DNA of 64,000 bases, from the NCBI RefSeq assembly GCF_937888285.1, contig NZ_CALART010000056.1:62001-126000 (forward strand), given 5' to 3'. The translations under genes and the position numbers were made by a program. Position 1 is the first letter of the stretch. Every line of letters starts with the position of its first letter. The DNA is from an uncultured Aquimonas sp. Lineage in GTDB: Bacteria > Pseudomonadota > Gammaproteobacteria > Xanthomonadales > Xanthomonadaceae. A model generated the notes under the pieces. The model had not been told where the DNA came from. It saw only the letters and a program-made list of their open reading frames with translations, and did no database searches. Positions 1-9,928 of the stretch are shown here, one piece after another.

Positions 1-1
1 G

Positions 2-97
2 CAGGCGATGCAGCAGACGCTGCAGCAGCTCGCCCGGCACTGCCACGGCGACCAGCGCCCGGAGTGTCCGATCCTCGAAGAGCTCGGGCAGGGCTGA
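2..97 (+). CDS. MerR-family transcriptional regulator, C-terminal fragment (partial)
   Basis: An open frame runs in from the window edge and stops at TGA 95-97, giving 31 residues. The tail contains CHGDQRPECPILEEL, a signature near the C-terminus of metal-responsive MerR regulators (ZntR/CadR/MerR-like), where the Cys residues help bind metal. Only the effector-binding tail is visible, so the metal and targets cannot be named. It converges on the HlyD-like adaptor gene, whose stop is at 116, leaving 18 bp between them; nothing shows that it controls that operon. Confidence 0.6.
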   Translation, partial: QAMQQTLQQLARHCHGDQRPECPILEELGQG

Positions 98-115
98 TTG
101 ATCTCGCTCGCAACA

Positions 116-1261
116 TCAAGGCTGGATGCGCACGCGCTGCCCCTCCAGATCGCCCGGCGGTGGGTAGCGCAGCACGCGGTCGCCGCGCTCAAGCCCGGAG
201 ACGATCTCGCGCAGGCGACCGTCGCTGTCGCCGACCTCGACGGCACACGCGCGCAGGCGGCCGTCCTCGACGCGCCAGACCCGCCAGCCGGCCTGTTCGC
301 GGCGCAGGGCTTCGATCGGCAGCACCCGCACATCGCGTGCTTCGCGCACCTGCACGAAGGCCTCGACCTGGTAGCCGTGGCCCAGGCCCGGCGGCACGCT
401 GTTGAGCTGCAGGATCACCCGCACCCGCTGCTCCTCGACCCCCAGCGCCGAAACCTTGAGCTCGCCCAGCGGCTCGACGCGTTCGACCCGCGCCGGCAGC
501 GAAGCGCCGCCCCAGCCCTCGATGCGCGCGGGCGCACCCGGCGCGAACAGCACGGCGTCCTGCGAGAGGAAATCGCCGACCACCTCGATCGAGGACGGCT
601 CACCGATCTCCAGCAGCAGCTGGCCGGCGGCGACCGGCTGTTCGCCCTGCAGGTGACGTTTCAGCAGCACGCCCGCCACGGGTGCATGCAGCTCGATGCG
701 GCCTTCGGCGTCAGGCAGCGTGAGCGCGAGCCGACTGCGTGCCTGCTCGACGGCGGCGCGTGCCGCACCCACGGCCGCGGCTGCTTCGCGATCCAGCGCA
801 CGCGCGGCGGTGAGCTCACGCTCGCTGACCAGTCCGCGCTGGCCCGAGGCCTCCAGCCGCTGCCGCGCGTCGCGTGCGGACGCCGCGTGCGCCTGGGCCT
901 GGCGCAGTCCGGCCTCGGCGGCGGCCAGCTCGGCCCGCGCCGTCGCTGCACTGCGTGCATCCAGCGGCATCGACTGCAGCGGCCGCAGCCGCGCCAGCAC
1001 CTGGCCTGCTTCCACCGCGTCGCCGGGCTCCAGGCTGATGCGCTCCAGCACGCCGGCGGTGGGTGCCGCCAGCGGATGCAGCTCGCGCATCCGTGTGACG
1101 CCACGGTCGCTGCGCTCGATGCGCAGGGTGTCCGCGCCGACCTCGACCAGTTCGAATTCGCGTGCGCGCGGCCACAGCGCAGCCAGCGCCGACAGCAGCA
1201 GGACGAGCAGCAGCGCGCCCCAGGCGAGGCGGGTGCGGCGGCGGGATGCACTCGTGCTCAT
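116..1261 (-). CDS. HlyD/RND-type periplasmic adaptor of an ABC exporter
   Basis: A 381-residue membrane-fusion protein. One N-terminal membrane anchor (about residues 12-30) follows a basic start. A biotinyl-lipoyl-like half motif around residues 65-95 (LAAPTAGVLERISLEPGDAVEAGQVLARL) is followed by a long alpha-helical hairpin (about 100-180), the second lipoyl half (IELHAPVAGVLLKRHLQGEQPVAAGQLLLEIG) and beta-barrel regions. It lies 4 bp downstream of the permease gene and forms the third gene of an operon. By family knowledge it would bridge the inner-membrane permease to an outer-membrane channel, for which no gene is visible here. Substrate unknown. Confidence 0.85.
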   Translation of the reverse strand: MSTSASRRRTRLAWGALLLVLLLSALAALWPRAREFELVEVGADTLRIERSDRGVTRMRELHPLAAPTAGVLERISLEPGDAVEAGQVLARLRPLQSMPLDARSAATARAELAAAEAGLRQAQAHAASARDARQRLEASGQRGLVSERELTAARALDREAAAAVGAARAAVEQARSRLALTLPDAEGRIELHAPVAGVLLKRHLQGEQPVAAGQLLLEIGEPSSIEVVGDFLSQDAVLFAPGAPARIEGWGGASLPARVERVEPLGELKVSALGVEEQRVRVILQLNSVPPGLGHGYQVEAFVQVREARDVRVLPIEALRREQAGWRVWRVEDGRLRACAVEVGDSDGRLREIVSGLERGDRVLRYPPPGDLEGQRVRIQP

Positions 1262-1265
1262 GCAG

Positions 1266-3635
1266 CTACTCCCGGACTTTCAGGCTTTCAACAAGGCCGA
1301 TGCGGTCAACGCCGCGGCGCACCCACAGCGCGGTGGCGGCCACCGAGGCCAGCAGGATCAGGCCGGCCCGCAGGTGCAGGCTCGGCTCGAACAGGCGGGG
1401 GAACTGGAACACATCGGTCGCCATCGCGCGCAGGAAGGCCTGCGCGGCGTAGTGGCCCAGCACCAGGCCCAGCGGCAGGGCGATCAGGCACAGCAATGCC
1501 AACTCGGCGAGCAGCACATAGCTGGCCTCGCGGCGCCCATAGCCAAGCACGCAGAGGGTGGCGAGATCGCGGCGCTGCTCGCCCAGCACCACGGTGCTGG
1601 TGGCGTAGGCAATGCCCACCGCCATCAGCACCGCGAAGCCGGTGAACAAGGTGGTCATGGTGCCGCTGCCCTGTTCGAACATGCGCTGCATCGCGCCCCA
1701 GGCGGCTTCGACATCGCTGCTGGCGGCGATCATCGGCGTGGCCCGCACGGCGGCATCGAAGGCCACGCGCTGGTCGGCGCGGAGGCGCAGATGCGCGCCG
1801 CTGATCCGGCCGGGCTGTCCCGAGTATCGAGCCAACGCGTCGATCTCAAGCCAGGCGCCGCTGCCGATGGTGACCTCGACCACCTCGGCCACCGGCAGCA
1901 CGAAGCGACGGCGCAGGCCGCCGGTGAGCTGCACCTCGACGGTGTCACCTGCCCTCACGCCCAGTTGGCGGGCCAATGAGCCGCTGATCAGCAGGCCGTC
2001 ATCGCGCAGCAGGCGCGGCTGGCCCTGGGCATCGACCAGCCGCTCCAGCAGCGGCTGAGCGGTCAGACCCAGCAGCGGTTCGTTGACCGAACGGTCGGCA
2101 GCGGAGAACACGGCATCCAGCCCAAGGAAGGGCTCGGCGCGCTCGACGCCGGGCAGTCGCACGAGCGCGCGCAGGGCATCGGTGCCCGCGTTCTCGGCAA
2201 GGCTGAGCGTGATCTGCTGGCGCTTGGCCGCGCCGAAGCTGATGTCGAGCAGGCGCTCGATGGCCAGCGGCGCCTGCATCGACAGCACCAGCAGGATCAG
2301 CGCTGCACAGAAGCCGGCGACGGTGATCAGGCTGCGGCGCGGGAAGCCGAGCACGCGGCGCAGGGCGACGCGGGTCAGCGGATCGAAGCGCGCGGCCAAG
2401 GCCTCCAGCGGGCCGGCGCCATGCCGGAAGCTCGGCGGCGGTGGCGGCGCGAGGGCTGCGGCCGGCCGCAGCGCCAGCACCCGGCGCAGGGCGAGGCTGC
2501 TGCCGGCCAGAGCGGCACCGATGCCGACCGCGAACGCGGCGATGACCAGACCGGGCTGCAGCCGGTACTGCAGCGCGGGCAGCCGATAGAACTCCAGATA
2601 CAGGCCGCACATCAGTTCACCCAGGACGCGACCGAGCGCGAGCCCGGCCAACACGCCCACCAGGCTGAGCACCAGCGCGAAGCCGAGATAGCCGCCGGCC
2701 ACTTCACTCGCGCGCAGGCCGAAGGCCTTCATCAGCCCCAAGGTGCTGCGCTCGGCCTCGACCAGCCGCGTCAGGTTGAGGTTCAGCAGGAAGGCCGCGA
2801 CCGCGAGAAAGGCCGGCGGCAGGATCCGCGCCATGGTGCCGAGCTGCTCAAGCTCGTCGTCCAGCAGGCGCGAGGACGGAATGCGGCTGCGGTCCTGTGC
2901 TCGACCCGCGCCGTAGCGTGCGAACAGCGGCTCCAGCTGCGCTGCGACGACCTCGGGCGCGACGCCCTCGCCGAGCCGCAACAGCAGCTCGTTGAAGGCG
3001 CCTTCGAGCCCCGCCGCCTGCTCCAGCGCGCGCCGCGGCATCCACAGCACGGCATGGCGCTCGGGCTGGGGCAGCAATTCGCCGGGCGGGCTCACGAACA
3101 CGAACTCCGGCGAGTTGGCGATACCGACGATCCGCAGCCGCTCGCGCGAGCCGCGAATCGTCAGTTCGAGCGCATCACCGATGCCCAGCCCCTGCGCCTG
3201 GGCGAAGGCCTCGTTCAGCGCCACCTCCCGCCGCGCATTCGGCTCCGGCCAGCGGCCTTCGACCCGCCAGGGGCGATTGACCTGCACGCGCTCGGGATCC
3301 TCCAGCGAGTACAGGCGCGCGCTGAGCGCGCCATCCACGTTGGGCAGTGCCAGCAGGGCCGGCACCGCCAGCCGCGCTTCGACCGCCTGAACGCCCGGCA
3401 GCGCGGCGGCACGCTCCGCCATCGCCCGCGGCGCGCGCACCAGCATCAGCTGCAGATCAGCGAGCCCCTGCTGCAGGTAGTAGTCGTCGCGGGCGCGCTC
3501 CAGCGCGGCGCGCGTGCCGATGGCGGTGACCAGCAGGGCCACGCCCAGCGCCAGCAAACCGGCAATCGCCGAAGCCTGCGCCCGCTGCCGCAGCAGGTCG
3601 CGGCCAAGCTTGTTGAGCAGGGGCCGGCGCTTCAC
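1266..3635 (-). CDS. FtsX-like ABC transporter permease (large, duplicated)
   Basis: A 789-residue inner-membrane protein with one membrane segment near the N-terminus (about residues 22-42), a large MacB-type periplasmic domain, and clusters of hydrophobic segments around 280-400, 420-450 and 660-780. This is the layout of the duplicated FtsX/MacB-type permeases that work as mechanotransmitters. Its ATG overlaps the upstream ATPase gene by 4 bp and the adaptor follows after 4 bp, so the three are probably translationally coupled. Such cassettes move peptides, lipids or small molecules across the envelope; the substrate cannot be inferred here. Confidence 0.85.
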   Translation of the reverse strand: MKRRPLLNKLGRDLLRQRAQASAIAGLLALGVALLVTAIGTRAALERARDDYYLQQGLADLQLMLVRAPRAMAERAAALPGVQAVEARLAVPALLALPNVDGALSARLYSLEDPERVQVNRPWRVEGRWPEPNARREVALNEAFAQAQGLGIGDALELTIRGSRERLRIVGIANSPEFVFVSPPGELLPQPERHAVLWMPRRALEQAAGLEGAFNELLLRLGEGVAPEVVAAQLEPLFARYGAGRAQDRSRIPSSRLLDDELEQLGTMARILPPAFLAVAAFLLNLNLTRLVEAERSTLGLMKAFGLRASEVAGGYLGFALVLSLVGVLAGLALGRVLGELMCGLYLEFYRLPALQYRLQPGLVIAAFAVGIGAALAGSSLALRRVLALRPAAALAPPPPPSFRHGAGPLEALAARFDPLTRVALRRVLGFPRRSLITVAGFCAALILLVLSMQAPLAIERLLDISFGAAKRQQITLSLAENAGTDALRALVRLPGVERAEPFLGLDAVFSAADRSVNEPLLGLTAQPLLERLVDAQGQPRLLRDDGLLISGSLARQLGVRAGDTVEVQLTGGLRRRFVLPVAEVVEVTIGSGAWLEIDALARYSGQPGRISGAHLRLRADQRVAFDAAVRATPMIAASSDVEAAWGAMQRMFEQGSGTMTTLFTGFAVLMAVGIAYATSTVVLGEQRRDLATLCVLGYGRREASYVLLAELALLCLIALPLGLVLGHYAAQAFLRAMATDVFQFPRLFEPSLHLRAGLILLASVAATALWVRRGVDRIGLVESLKVRE

Positions 3636-4363
3636 CAGCGCAGCTCCGAGGGCTGGGCGCGCGCGGCATTGCGCTCGATCGAACGGATCGCGCCGTCGGC
3701 GAAGCGCACCACGCGATCACCCAGCCGCGCCATGTCGGCGTTGTGGGTGACGATCAGGCTCAGGCTGCCGCTGCGTTCGTTGGCCTGCATCAGCGCATCC
3801 AGCACCCGCACCCCGGTGGCGAGATCGAGGGCGCCGGTCGGCTCGTCGCAGAGCAATACCCGCGGCCGCTTGGCCAGGGCACGGGCGATCGCCACCCGCT
3901 GCTGTTCGCCGCCGGACAGCTGCGCAGGAAAGCTGTTGCCGCGTTCGCCCAGGCCGAGCTGGGCGAGGGCTTCTTCCGCCGGCATCGGGTCATCGGCGAT
4001 ATCGGTGACCAGCTCGATGTTCTCGGCCGCGGTGAGGCTGGGAATCAGGTTGTAGAACTGGAAGACGAAGCCGACGTGGCGGCGGCGATACTCGCCCAGC
4101 GCGCGCTCATCGGCATGATCCAGACGCTGGCCTTCGAACTCGACGCTGCCGGTGCTCGGTGCGTCGAGGCCGCCGAGAATGTTCAGCAGGGTGCTCTTGC
4201 CCGAGCCCGACGGACCCAGCACCACCACGACTTCTCCGGCATGCAGATCGAGGTCGACTCCGCGCAATGCATGCACCGCGCCCGCACCACTGCCGTAGAC
4301 GCGGCCGACGCCGCGCAGGCGGAACAGCGGGTCAGGGGCCTGGCGGATGGGCTCGGACGGCAT
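3632..4363 (-). CDS. ABC transporter ATP-binding protein (MacB/LolD-type)
   Basis: A 243-residue nucleotide-binding subunit. Visible motifs are Walker A (GPSGSGKST, about residues 50-58), the Q-loop (FVFQFYNLIPSLTAAEN), the ABC signature LSGGEQQR, Walker B VLLCDEPTGALD and the switch His in IVTHN. The length and the LIPSLTAAEN Q-loop are typical of the LolD/MacB group that energises FtsX-like permeases. It is the first gene of the ATPase-permease-adaptor operon and its stop overlaps the permease start (ATGA). No specific operator was recognised upstream. Confidence 0.9.
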   Translation of the reverse strand: MPSEPIRQAPDPLFRLRGVGRVYGSGAGAVHALRGVDLDLHAGEVVVVLGPSGSGKSTLLNILGGLDAPSTGSVEFEGQRLDHADERALGEYRRRHVGFVFQFYNLIPSLTAAENIELVTDIADDPMPAEEALAQLGLGERGNSFPAQLSGGEQQRVAIARALAKRPRVLLCDEPTGALDLATGVRVLDALMQANERSGSLSLIVTHNADMARLGDRVVRFADGAIRSIERNAARAQPSELRW

Positions 4364-4458
4364 GGGTCGGGGCTGGGTGCGCGATGGCTCGCAGAGTCTG
4401 CCGCGGGCGTGCCGGCGAGATCCTGAGTGAGATCAAGCCCGGGCACACTCGTGATGCA

Positions 4459-5553
4459 TCATTCCTTCAGCAGCTGCAGCTGACGGCGCGGCCAGTCGAG
4501 CACGGCCGTGCGCACATGCATGCGCTCGGCGAGCCAGGGATGCCGCTCGAACACCAGATCGCGCGAGAACCCACACAGGAAGCGCGCCTTGAGCTCGGCG
4601 CGGGCGCGGTCGGGCCCGGGCTCCTCGTAGGGCACCGAGGCCAGCAGCAGGAAGCCATCGTCGGGAATGCGGCCACTGCGCATGTTCGACTCGATGATGC
4701 TGGCGGCCGTCTCGATCGACTGGTCCAGTCGCGGGCTGTAGGGCCCAACGATCAGGGCGTGGTTCGGCATGTGCAGCACGTCGAAGCCGCGACCGACGCA
4801 GAGCACCCACTCATGGTGCTCGACCTCGGGGCGTCGCTGGCTGGCGCGGACGGCGGCGATATGACCGAGGTTGCCGCGCAGCAGGGGCAGCAGGTCCTCG
4901 CGCACCTGTGCAGGCATGTCCGGGAACAGGCTGGGCAGCCGCTGCGGCAGTGCCGCCGCGTCATCGTCGTCGAGCCGTGCGAGGTCGAGCACCTCGCCGC
5001 CGGGCGCGTGCAGGCGGAGCGCGTCCTCGTCGGTCTCGAAGCCGCAGACCAGCGGGTAGACGGCGGCGTGGCCCTGCCCGAAGACCTGCTCCACCTGACG
5101 ACGCAGGGCCTGTACATGCGCATGCGCCGCCTCGGTGTCGAAGCCAAAGCCGGCACAGCCACGCTCACGGCTGCCGCGGGCGAAATGGTAGGTGAGCAGC
5201 AGGAGCACGCGCCGGCCTTCGCGGATCTGCCGCAGCACCCAGGCCGACAGCACCTCGCCCAGATGCGGCCAGCCAAGGTCGAATCGCCCGCCCAGATTGC
5301 GGAAGGGTTGGATCAGGCCGATCGGCGTGCCGGTGGCATAGGCGAGGTTCAGACGGCCATCCATGCACTTCATGGCCGCCAGCGCGGTCGGATGCACTGC
5401 GCGGTAGCGCTCGCGGGCGAGCACCGCTTCGGGCGCGCTGAAGTGCTGCGAGTGCAGCTCCGCACGTTCCAGCAGCCAGTCAATCCGCTGGGCGATGGGC
5501 AGGGCGTGGGGCGCATCGGCAGCGACCGACGCGCGCTGGGTGTCGATGGCCAT
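4459..5553 (-). CDS. Carbonic-anhydrase-like protein (beta/CsoSCA type zinc residues), no carboxysome context
   Basis: A 364-residue cytosolic protein with no signal peptide. Cys63-x-Asp65-x-Arg67 (KCMDGR) followed by His123 and Cys133 reproduces the zinc ligands and the Asp/Arg dyad of beta-class carbonic anhydrases in the wide spacing known from the carboxysomal enzyme CsoSCA, rather than the tight HxxC of ordinary beta enzymes. Family knowledge suggests CO2/bicarbonate interconversion, but overall similarity could not be tested and the assignment rests on these residues. No carboxysome shell, RuBisCO or bicarbonate transporter gene is nearby. It lies between the ABC export cassette and trpA on the same strand, in a place where other Lysobacterales often have accD/folC. 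Confidence 0.5.
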   Translation of the reverse strand: MAIDTQRASVAADAPHALPIAQRIDWLLERAELHSQHFSAPEAVLARERYRAVHPTALAAMKCMDGRLNLAYATGTPIGLIQPFRNLGGRFDLGWPHLGEVLSAWVLRQIREGRRVLLLLTYHFARGSRERGCAGFGFDTEAAHAHVQALRRQVEQVFGQGHAAVYPLVCGFETDEDALRLHAPGGEVLDLARLDDDDAAALPQRLPSLFPDMPAQVREDLLPLLRGNLGHIAAVRASQRRPEVEHHEWVLCVGRGFDVLHMPNHALIVGPYSPRLDQSIETAASIIESNMRSGRIPDDGFLLLASVPYEEPGPDRARAELKARFLCGFSRDLVFERHPWLAERMHVRTAVLDWPRRQLQLLKE

Positions 5554-5755
5554 TGCCGCCCTCCCCGCCTGTGCTCAGTCCCACGACCTTAGCAGCGCCG
5601 GGCGCGGCGTCGACCGGGACCTTGGTCTAGGCAGCGGGATTTCAGGCAACACTGATCAAGTCCCTCCTGGCCTTGGTCAGTGGTCGCGCATGCGGCACAT
5701 GTCCGGGCTCGTTCGGCCGCTACGCAGCGACGCCTTCGCTTCGCTCGGCCACGCT

Positions 5756-5780
5756 GGATCGAGCATCGCGTGCTCGATCC
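5756..5780. repeat. Perfect 10-bp stem-loop downstream of trpA
   Basis: GGATCGAGCA and TGCTCGATCC form a perfect 10-bp inverted repeat around a 5-base loop. It lies in the 278-bp spacer between trpA and the carbonic-anhydrase-like gene. There is no adjacent T-tract on either strand, so it may be an mRNA 3'-end stabiliser or a dispersed repeat rather than a classical terminator. Confidence 0.5.
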
Positions 5781-5804
5781 GCGGGCGCGCCTTCCATGGC
5801 GCGC

Positions 5805-5831
5805 GACAACGCTGAATTCTTCAGCGTTGTC
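5805..5831 (-). terminator. Inverted repeat directly after trpA
   Basis: GACAACGCTGAA and TTCAGCGTTGTC form a perfect 12-bp stem around TTC. It begins 1 bp beyond the trpA stop codon (5832-5834). The position suggests a transcript end for the trp genes. A run of T is not seen, so termination would be weak or Rho-assisted, and the assignment rests on structure and position only. Confidence 0.45.
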
Positions 5832-6632
5832 TTAACCCAGCGCGGCTCGGATCGGCTTCAGGAAGGCTTCGGCGCGCGCGCAGGCCTCTGCCGTGTCGGT
5901 GGCCTCCGCGAGCGTGCTCACCAACGCACTGCCGATCACCACGGCATCGGCGAACTCGGCGATGGCGCGCGCGCTGTCGGCATCACGCACGCCGAAGCCC
6001 ACCGCGATGCGGTTGGCAGTGAGCGCGCGGATCGCGGCCACCTTCTGCTTGACCTCGGCGGTGTCGAGCTTGCCGGCGCCGGTCACGCCGGCGAAGGACA
6101 CGTAGTACAGATAGCCCTGCGCGCTTTGCGCCAGCGTGGTGAGACGCTCGCCCGCACTGGTCGGCGCCGCAAGTGGCACCAGGGCGAGGTTCTCGGCGTT
6201 CAGGGCCTCGCGCACTGGCGCGGATTCCTCGGGCGGGCAGTCGACCAGCAGCACGCCGTCGACACCGGCCTCGCGCGCCGCCTTGGAGAAGGCTTCGAGT
6301 CCGAACATCTCGACCGGATTGAGATAGCCCATGAGCACGATGGGTGTGTCCGCATCCTGCAGGCGGAATTCGGCCACCATCGCCAGCACTCGCCGCAGGC
6401 CGACCTTGCGGCTGAGCGCGCGCTCGCTGCTCTGCTGGATGACCGGACCGTCGGCCATGGGGTCGGAAAACGGCACGCCCAGCTCGATCACATCCGCACC
6501 CGCGCGCACCAGTGCGTGCATCACCGGCACGGTGGCGGCGTCGGAGGGATCACCGGCAGTGATGAAAGGGATCAGGCCGGTGCGCTTGGCGGCGGCGAGC
6601 TGGTCGAGGCGGGTGTCTATGCGGGTAGGCAT
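5832..6632 (-). CDS. trpA: Tryptophan synthase alpha chain
   Basis: A 266-residue TIM-barrel protein that cleaves indole-3-glycerol phosphate to indole and glyceraldehyde 3-phosphate; indole then passes to TrpB. The catalytic pair Glu50 (VIELGVPFSDP) and Asp61 (DPMADGPVIQ) are both present, as is the phosphate-binding C-terminal segment. The ATG at 6632 (MPTRIDTRLD) was chosen because it fits the family length; the frame stays open upstream, but only through repeat sequence. It follows trpB in the same direction but is separated from it by 414 bp of repeats, whereas trpB and trpA usually abut. Confidence 0.95.
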   Translation of the reverse strand: MPTRIDTRLDQLAAAKRTGLIPFITAGDPSDAATVPVMHALVRAGADVIELGVPFSDPMADGPVIQQSSERALSRKVGLRRVLAMVAEFRLQDADTPIVLMGYLNPVEMFGLEAFSKAAREAGVDGVLLVDCPPEESAPVREALNAENLALVPLAAPTSAGERLTTLAQSAQGYLYYVSFAGVTGAGKLDTAEVKQKVAAIRALTANRIAVGFGVRDADSARAIAEFADAVVIGSALVSTLAEATDTAEACARAEAFLKPIRAALG

Positions 6633-6923
6633 GGGGCTTGTGGGATTGAGTGAGAGGGCGAGTGGTGCGGAGCCGGGATTGGGGATTTGTTGAAGAGCGG
6701 GTTTTGGAACACCTGGATGGGCGCCTCGAGCATCTGCTCGGATACCGTTCCTCAATCGAAACTCGATGGATCGAGTAGAGCTCCTCTCCCCTCGTGGGAA
6801 GCGGAGGAGAGCGCTTGTCGGCTGCCTGTGGCAGCCGACGCTCTCTATAGCCCGAGCGAAGCGAAGGCAGGTTGGGGAGAGGGGGAAACAGCTTGCGGCG
6901 AGCGGTCTACCCCTCTCCCCCGC

Positions 6924-6948
6924 CCCCTCTCCCACAAGGGGAGAGGGG
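6924..6948. repeat. CCCCTCTCCC hairpin element, copy 1
   Basis: CCCCTCTCCC is followed after four bases by GGGGAGAGGGG, giving a 10-bp GC-rich stem. The same palindrome recurs at 63087-63109 and 63278-63300, always intergenic. It is probably a dispersed repeat family of the host genome that forms hairpins in transcripts. Confidence 0.65.
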
Positions 6949-7013
6949 AGAAGAGCTTCGTGTTGATACGTGACAACTTGCTACGCAGGGAAGGAGGAAG
7001 GCTCTTGCTCTTG

Positions 7014-7042
7014 CGAATCCCGAATCCCGAACCCCCAATCCC
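7014..7042. repeat. AATCCCG heptamer array, trpB-trpA spacer
   Basis: Four degenerate units of the 7-mer AATCCCG/AATCCCC lie just beyond the trpB stop. It belongs to a family seen at several other places in this window, listed as separate features. Confidence 0.7.
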
Positions 7043-7046
7043 GGCA

Positions 7047-8259
<1,213 letters not shown>

Positions 8260-8285
<26 letters not shown>

Positions 8286-8913
8286 GTTCCACCTCGCTGA
8301 CAAATGCCTGCATGCGCGCAAGGCTTTTCTCGCCCGGCGCATCTTCGATGCCACTGGATACATCCACCGCATGCGGGCGCACCATGCACACGGCCTCGAA
8401 TACGTTGTCCGGCTTCAGCCCGCCCGCCAACAGCAGGGGTGCCGGACGCTCGACCGGGAGCCGCGCCCAATCGAAGGCGTGCCCACTGCCGCCCTGCGCG
8501 CCCGCGCCGTGGCTGTCGAACACGAAGCCCGATGCCCCCGCATAGCGGCGCTGGTAAGCCAGCGGATCAGCGATGCCGCCCATCGGCACCGCTTTGATCC
8601 ACGGCCGGCCCAGGCTGGCGCAGAGGGCCGGTTCTTCAGAGCCGTGGAACTGCAGCAGGTCGGGCTGGACGGCCTCGACGGCCGCGCGTGCAAAGTCGGG
8701 CTCGGCATCCATCAGCAGCAGAACGGCGGTCACCAGCGCAGGGACCTCGCGTCGCAGCGCCGCTGCCTCATCGATGGCGAGGCCACGCTTCGCGCCTGGG
8801 ACAACAATCAGACCGATCGCATCGACGCCGAGCTGCACCGCGGCGCGGACGTCGGCGGCGCGTTTCATGCCGCAGAACTTGATGCGCGTGCGCTGGTGGA
8901 TCGAATCCGTCAT
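8260..8913 (-). CDS. trpF: Phosphoribosylanthranilate isomerase
   Basis: A 217-residue (beta/alpha)8 barrel enzyme of tryptophan biosynthesis. Catalytic Cys14 lies in KFCGM and the C-terminal general acid Asp in VDVSSGIED. The LLAGGLKPDNV phosphate-binding segment is intact. The ATG at 8913 gives the usual family length; an in-frame ATG at 8934 is possible and no strong ribosome-binding site decides between them. It sits between truA and trpB on the minus strand, the usual Lysobacterales order. Confidence 0.95.
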
Positions 8914-8976
8914 CAGGCGCGTAGTGTGAGGCATCGCGCAGGCCGACACGTCAAAGGCGCGCATCCAAGCGGCGCG

Positions 8977-9816
8977 TCAGGACAGATCCGACCATGTGAA
9001 TTCTGGCGGTAGCGCGAAGCACGCCGGATAGAGCGGACCCTCGAACACCAGGCCCTGCGGCTGTGCAGTGGGGCCGGCCACGCTGCGATCGCGGCCGGCC
9101 AGCAGCTCACCGAGCCAGGCCTCGGGCCGCTCGCCGCGGCCGATCGGCAGGAGGCTGCCGACGATGTTGCGCACCATGTGATGCAGGAAGGCATTGGCCT
9201 GCACGCGGATCTCGACCCAGGCGCCCTCGCGCACCACTTCGATGCGGTGCAGATGGCGGTTCGGGTGCTTGGCCTGGCAGGCCGTGGTGCGGAAGGCGCT
9301 GAAGTCGTGCTCACCGACCAGGGCCTGGGCGGCGCGGTGCATGGCTTCGGCATCCAGCGGAAGTCGCTCCCAAGCCGCGTGGTGGCGGTCCAGCGCCGGC
9401 CGCACCGGGCGGTTGAGGATGCGATAGCGGTAGCGCCGCGCCAGCGCCGAATAGCGCGCATGGAAGTCGGCTGCCACCGGCTGCACCCACAGCAGGGCCG
9501 CGGCGGGCGGCAGGCGCGAGGTGGTCCCCATCATCAGCGCGCGCGCGCTGCGCTCGGCGGCGATGTCGAAGTGGATGATCTGGCCGCGGCCGTGCACGCC
9601 GCTGTCGGTGCGTCCCGCGCAGGTGACTTCGACCGGCGCGTCGCAGACATAGCTCAGCGCCTCCTCGACCGAGGCCTGCACGGTGCGACCATGCGACAGC
9701 CGCTGCCAGCCGAGGAAGGCGCCGCCGTCGTACTCCACCGCCGCGGCGTAGCGGGTGCTGGGTGGCGACTCGGAATTGGGGAGTGGGGATTCGGGATTCA
9801 AAGCCAGGCAGCTCAC
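8977..9816 (-). CDS. truA: tRNA pseudouridine(38-40) synthase
   Basis: A 279-residue enzyme converting uridines 38-40 of the anticodon arm to pseudouridine. The catalytic Asp71 is in CAGRTDSGVHG and the C-terminal TruA half (AFLHHMVRNIVG) is intact. A GTG at 9816 is taken as the start because the only upstream ATG (9915) lies beyond a hairpin that looks like the fimV terminator. The chosen N-terminus (residues 7-17, NPESPLPNSES) is encoded by a degenerate AATCCCG heptamer array, so the true start could be slightly later. Confidence 0.85.
   Translation of the reverse strand: MSCLALNPESPLPNSESPPSTRYAAAVEYDGGAFLGWQRLSHGRTVQASVEEALSYVCDAPVEVTCAGRTDSGVHGRGQIIHFDIAAERSARALMMGTTSRLPPAAALLWVQPVAADFHARYSALARRYRYRILNRPVRPALDRHHAAWERLPLDAEAMHRAAQALVGEHDFSAFRTTACQAKHPNRHLHRIEVVREGAWVEIRVQANAFLHHMVRNIVGSLLPIGRGERPEAWLGELLAGRDRSVAGPTAQPQGLVFEGPLYPACFALPPEFTWSDLS
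9771..9799. repeat. AATCCCG heptamer array in the 5' end of truA
   Basis: Four degenerate units of the AATCCCG heptamer lie within the first 60 bp of the chosen truA frame and are translated as Asn/Pro/Glu/Ser-rich sequence. It may mark the junction between leader and coding sequence. Confidence 0.55.
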
Positions 9817-9881
9817 GTCCGCTGAGCGCGCAAAGGTAACGGGGAACGGTCGCGTCTGCGCGTTTCGCAGCCCGTAAACGA

Positions 9882-9908
9882 ACAAGGGCCGGCAAGCCGG
9901 CCCCTGTT
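9882..9908 (-). terminator. Hairpin after fimV
   Basis: GGGCCGGC and GCCGGCCC form a perfect 8-bp stem with a two-base loop, flanked by AACA and TGTT. Read on the minus strand it lies about 20 bp beyond the fimV stop and is followed by a T-containing stretch. It is likely an intrinsic terminator or attenuator between fimV and truA. Confidence 0.6.
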
Positions 9909-9928
9909 CAATCACCGCTTTGGAGCGA

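Larger units (their letters stand above)
6633..7046. other. 414-bp repeat-filled spacer between trpB and trpA
   Basis: No gene is seen. Contents include two heptamer-type stretches (about 6672-6686 and 7014-7042), a perfect 10-bp hairpin GTCGGCTGCC/GGCAGCCGAC at 6817-6839, and a CCCCTCTCCC/GGGGAGAGGGG hairpin at 6924-6948, with further CT-rich copies at about 6780-6800. The spacer separates two genes whose products form one enzyme complex, so trpA may need its own promoter or tolerate a long structured leader. Confidence 0.7.

Noticed and set aside
6633..6935. A 101-residue N-terminal extension of TrpA.
   Set aside because: It is read from repeat DNA; the family length and sequence start at MPTRIDTRLD.
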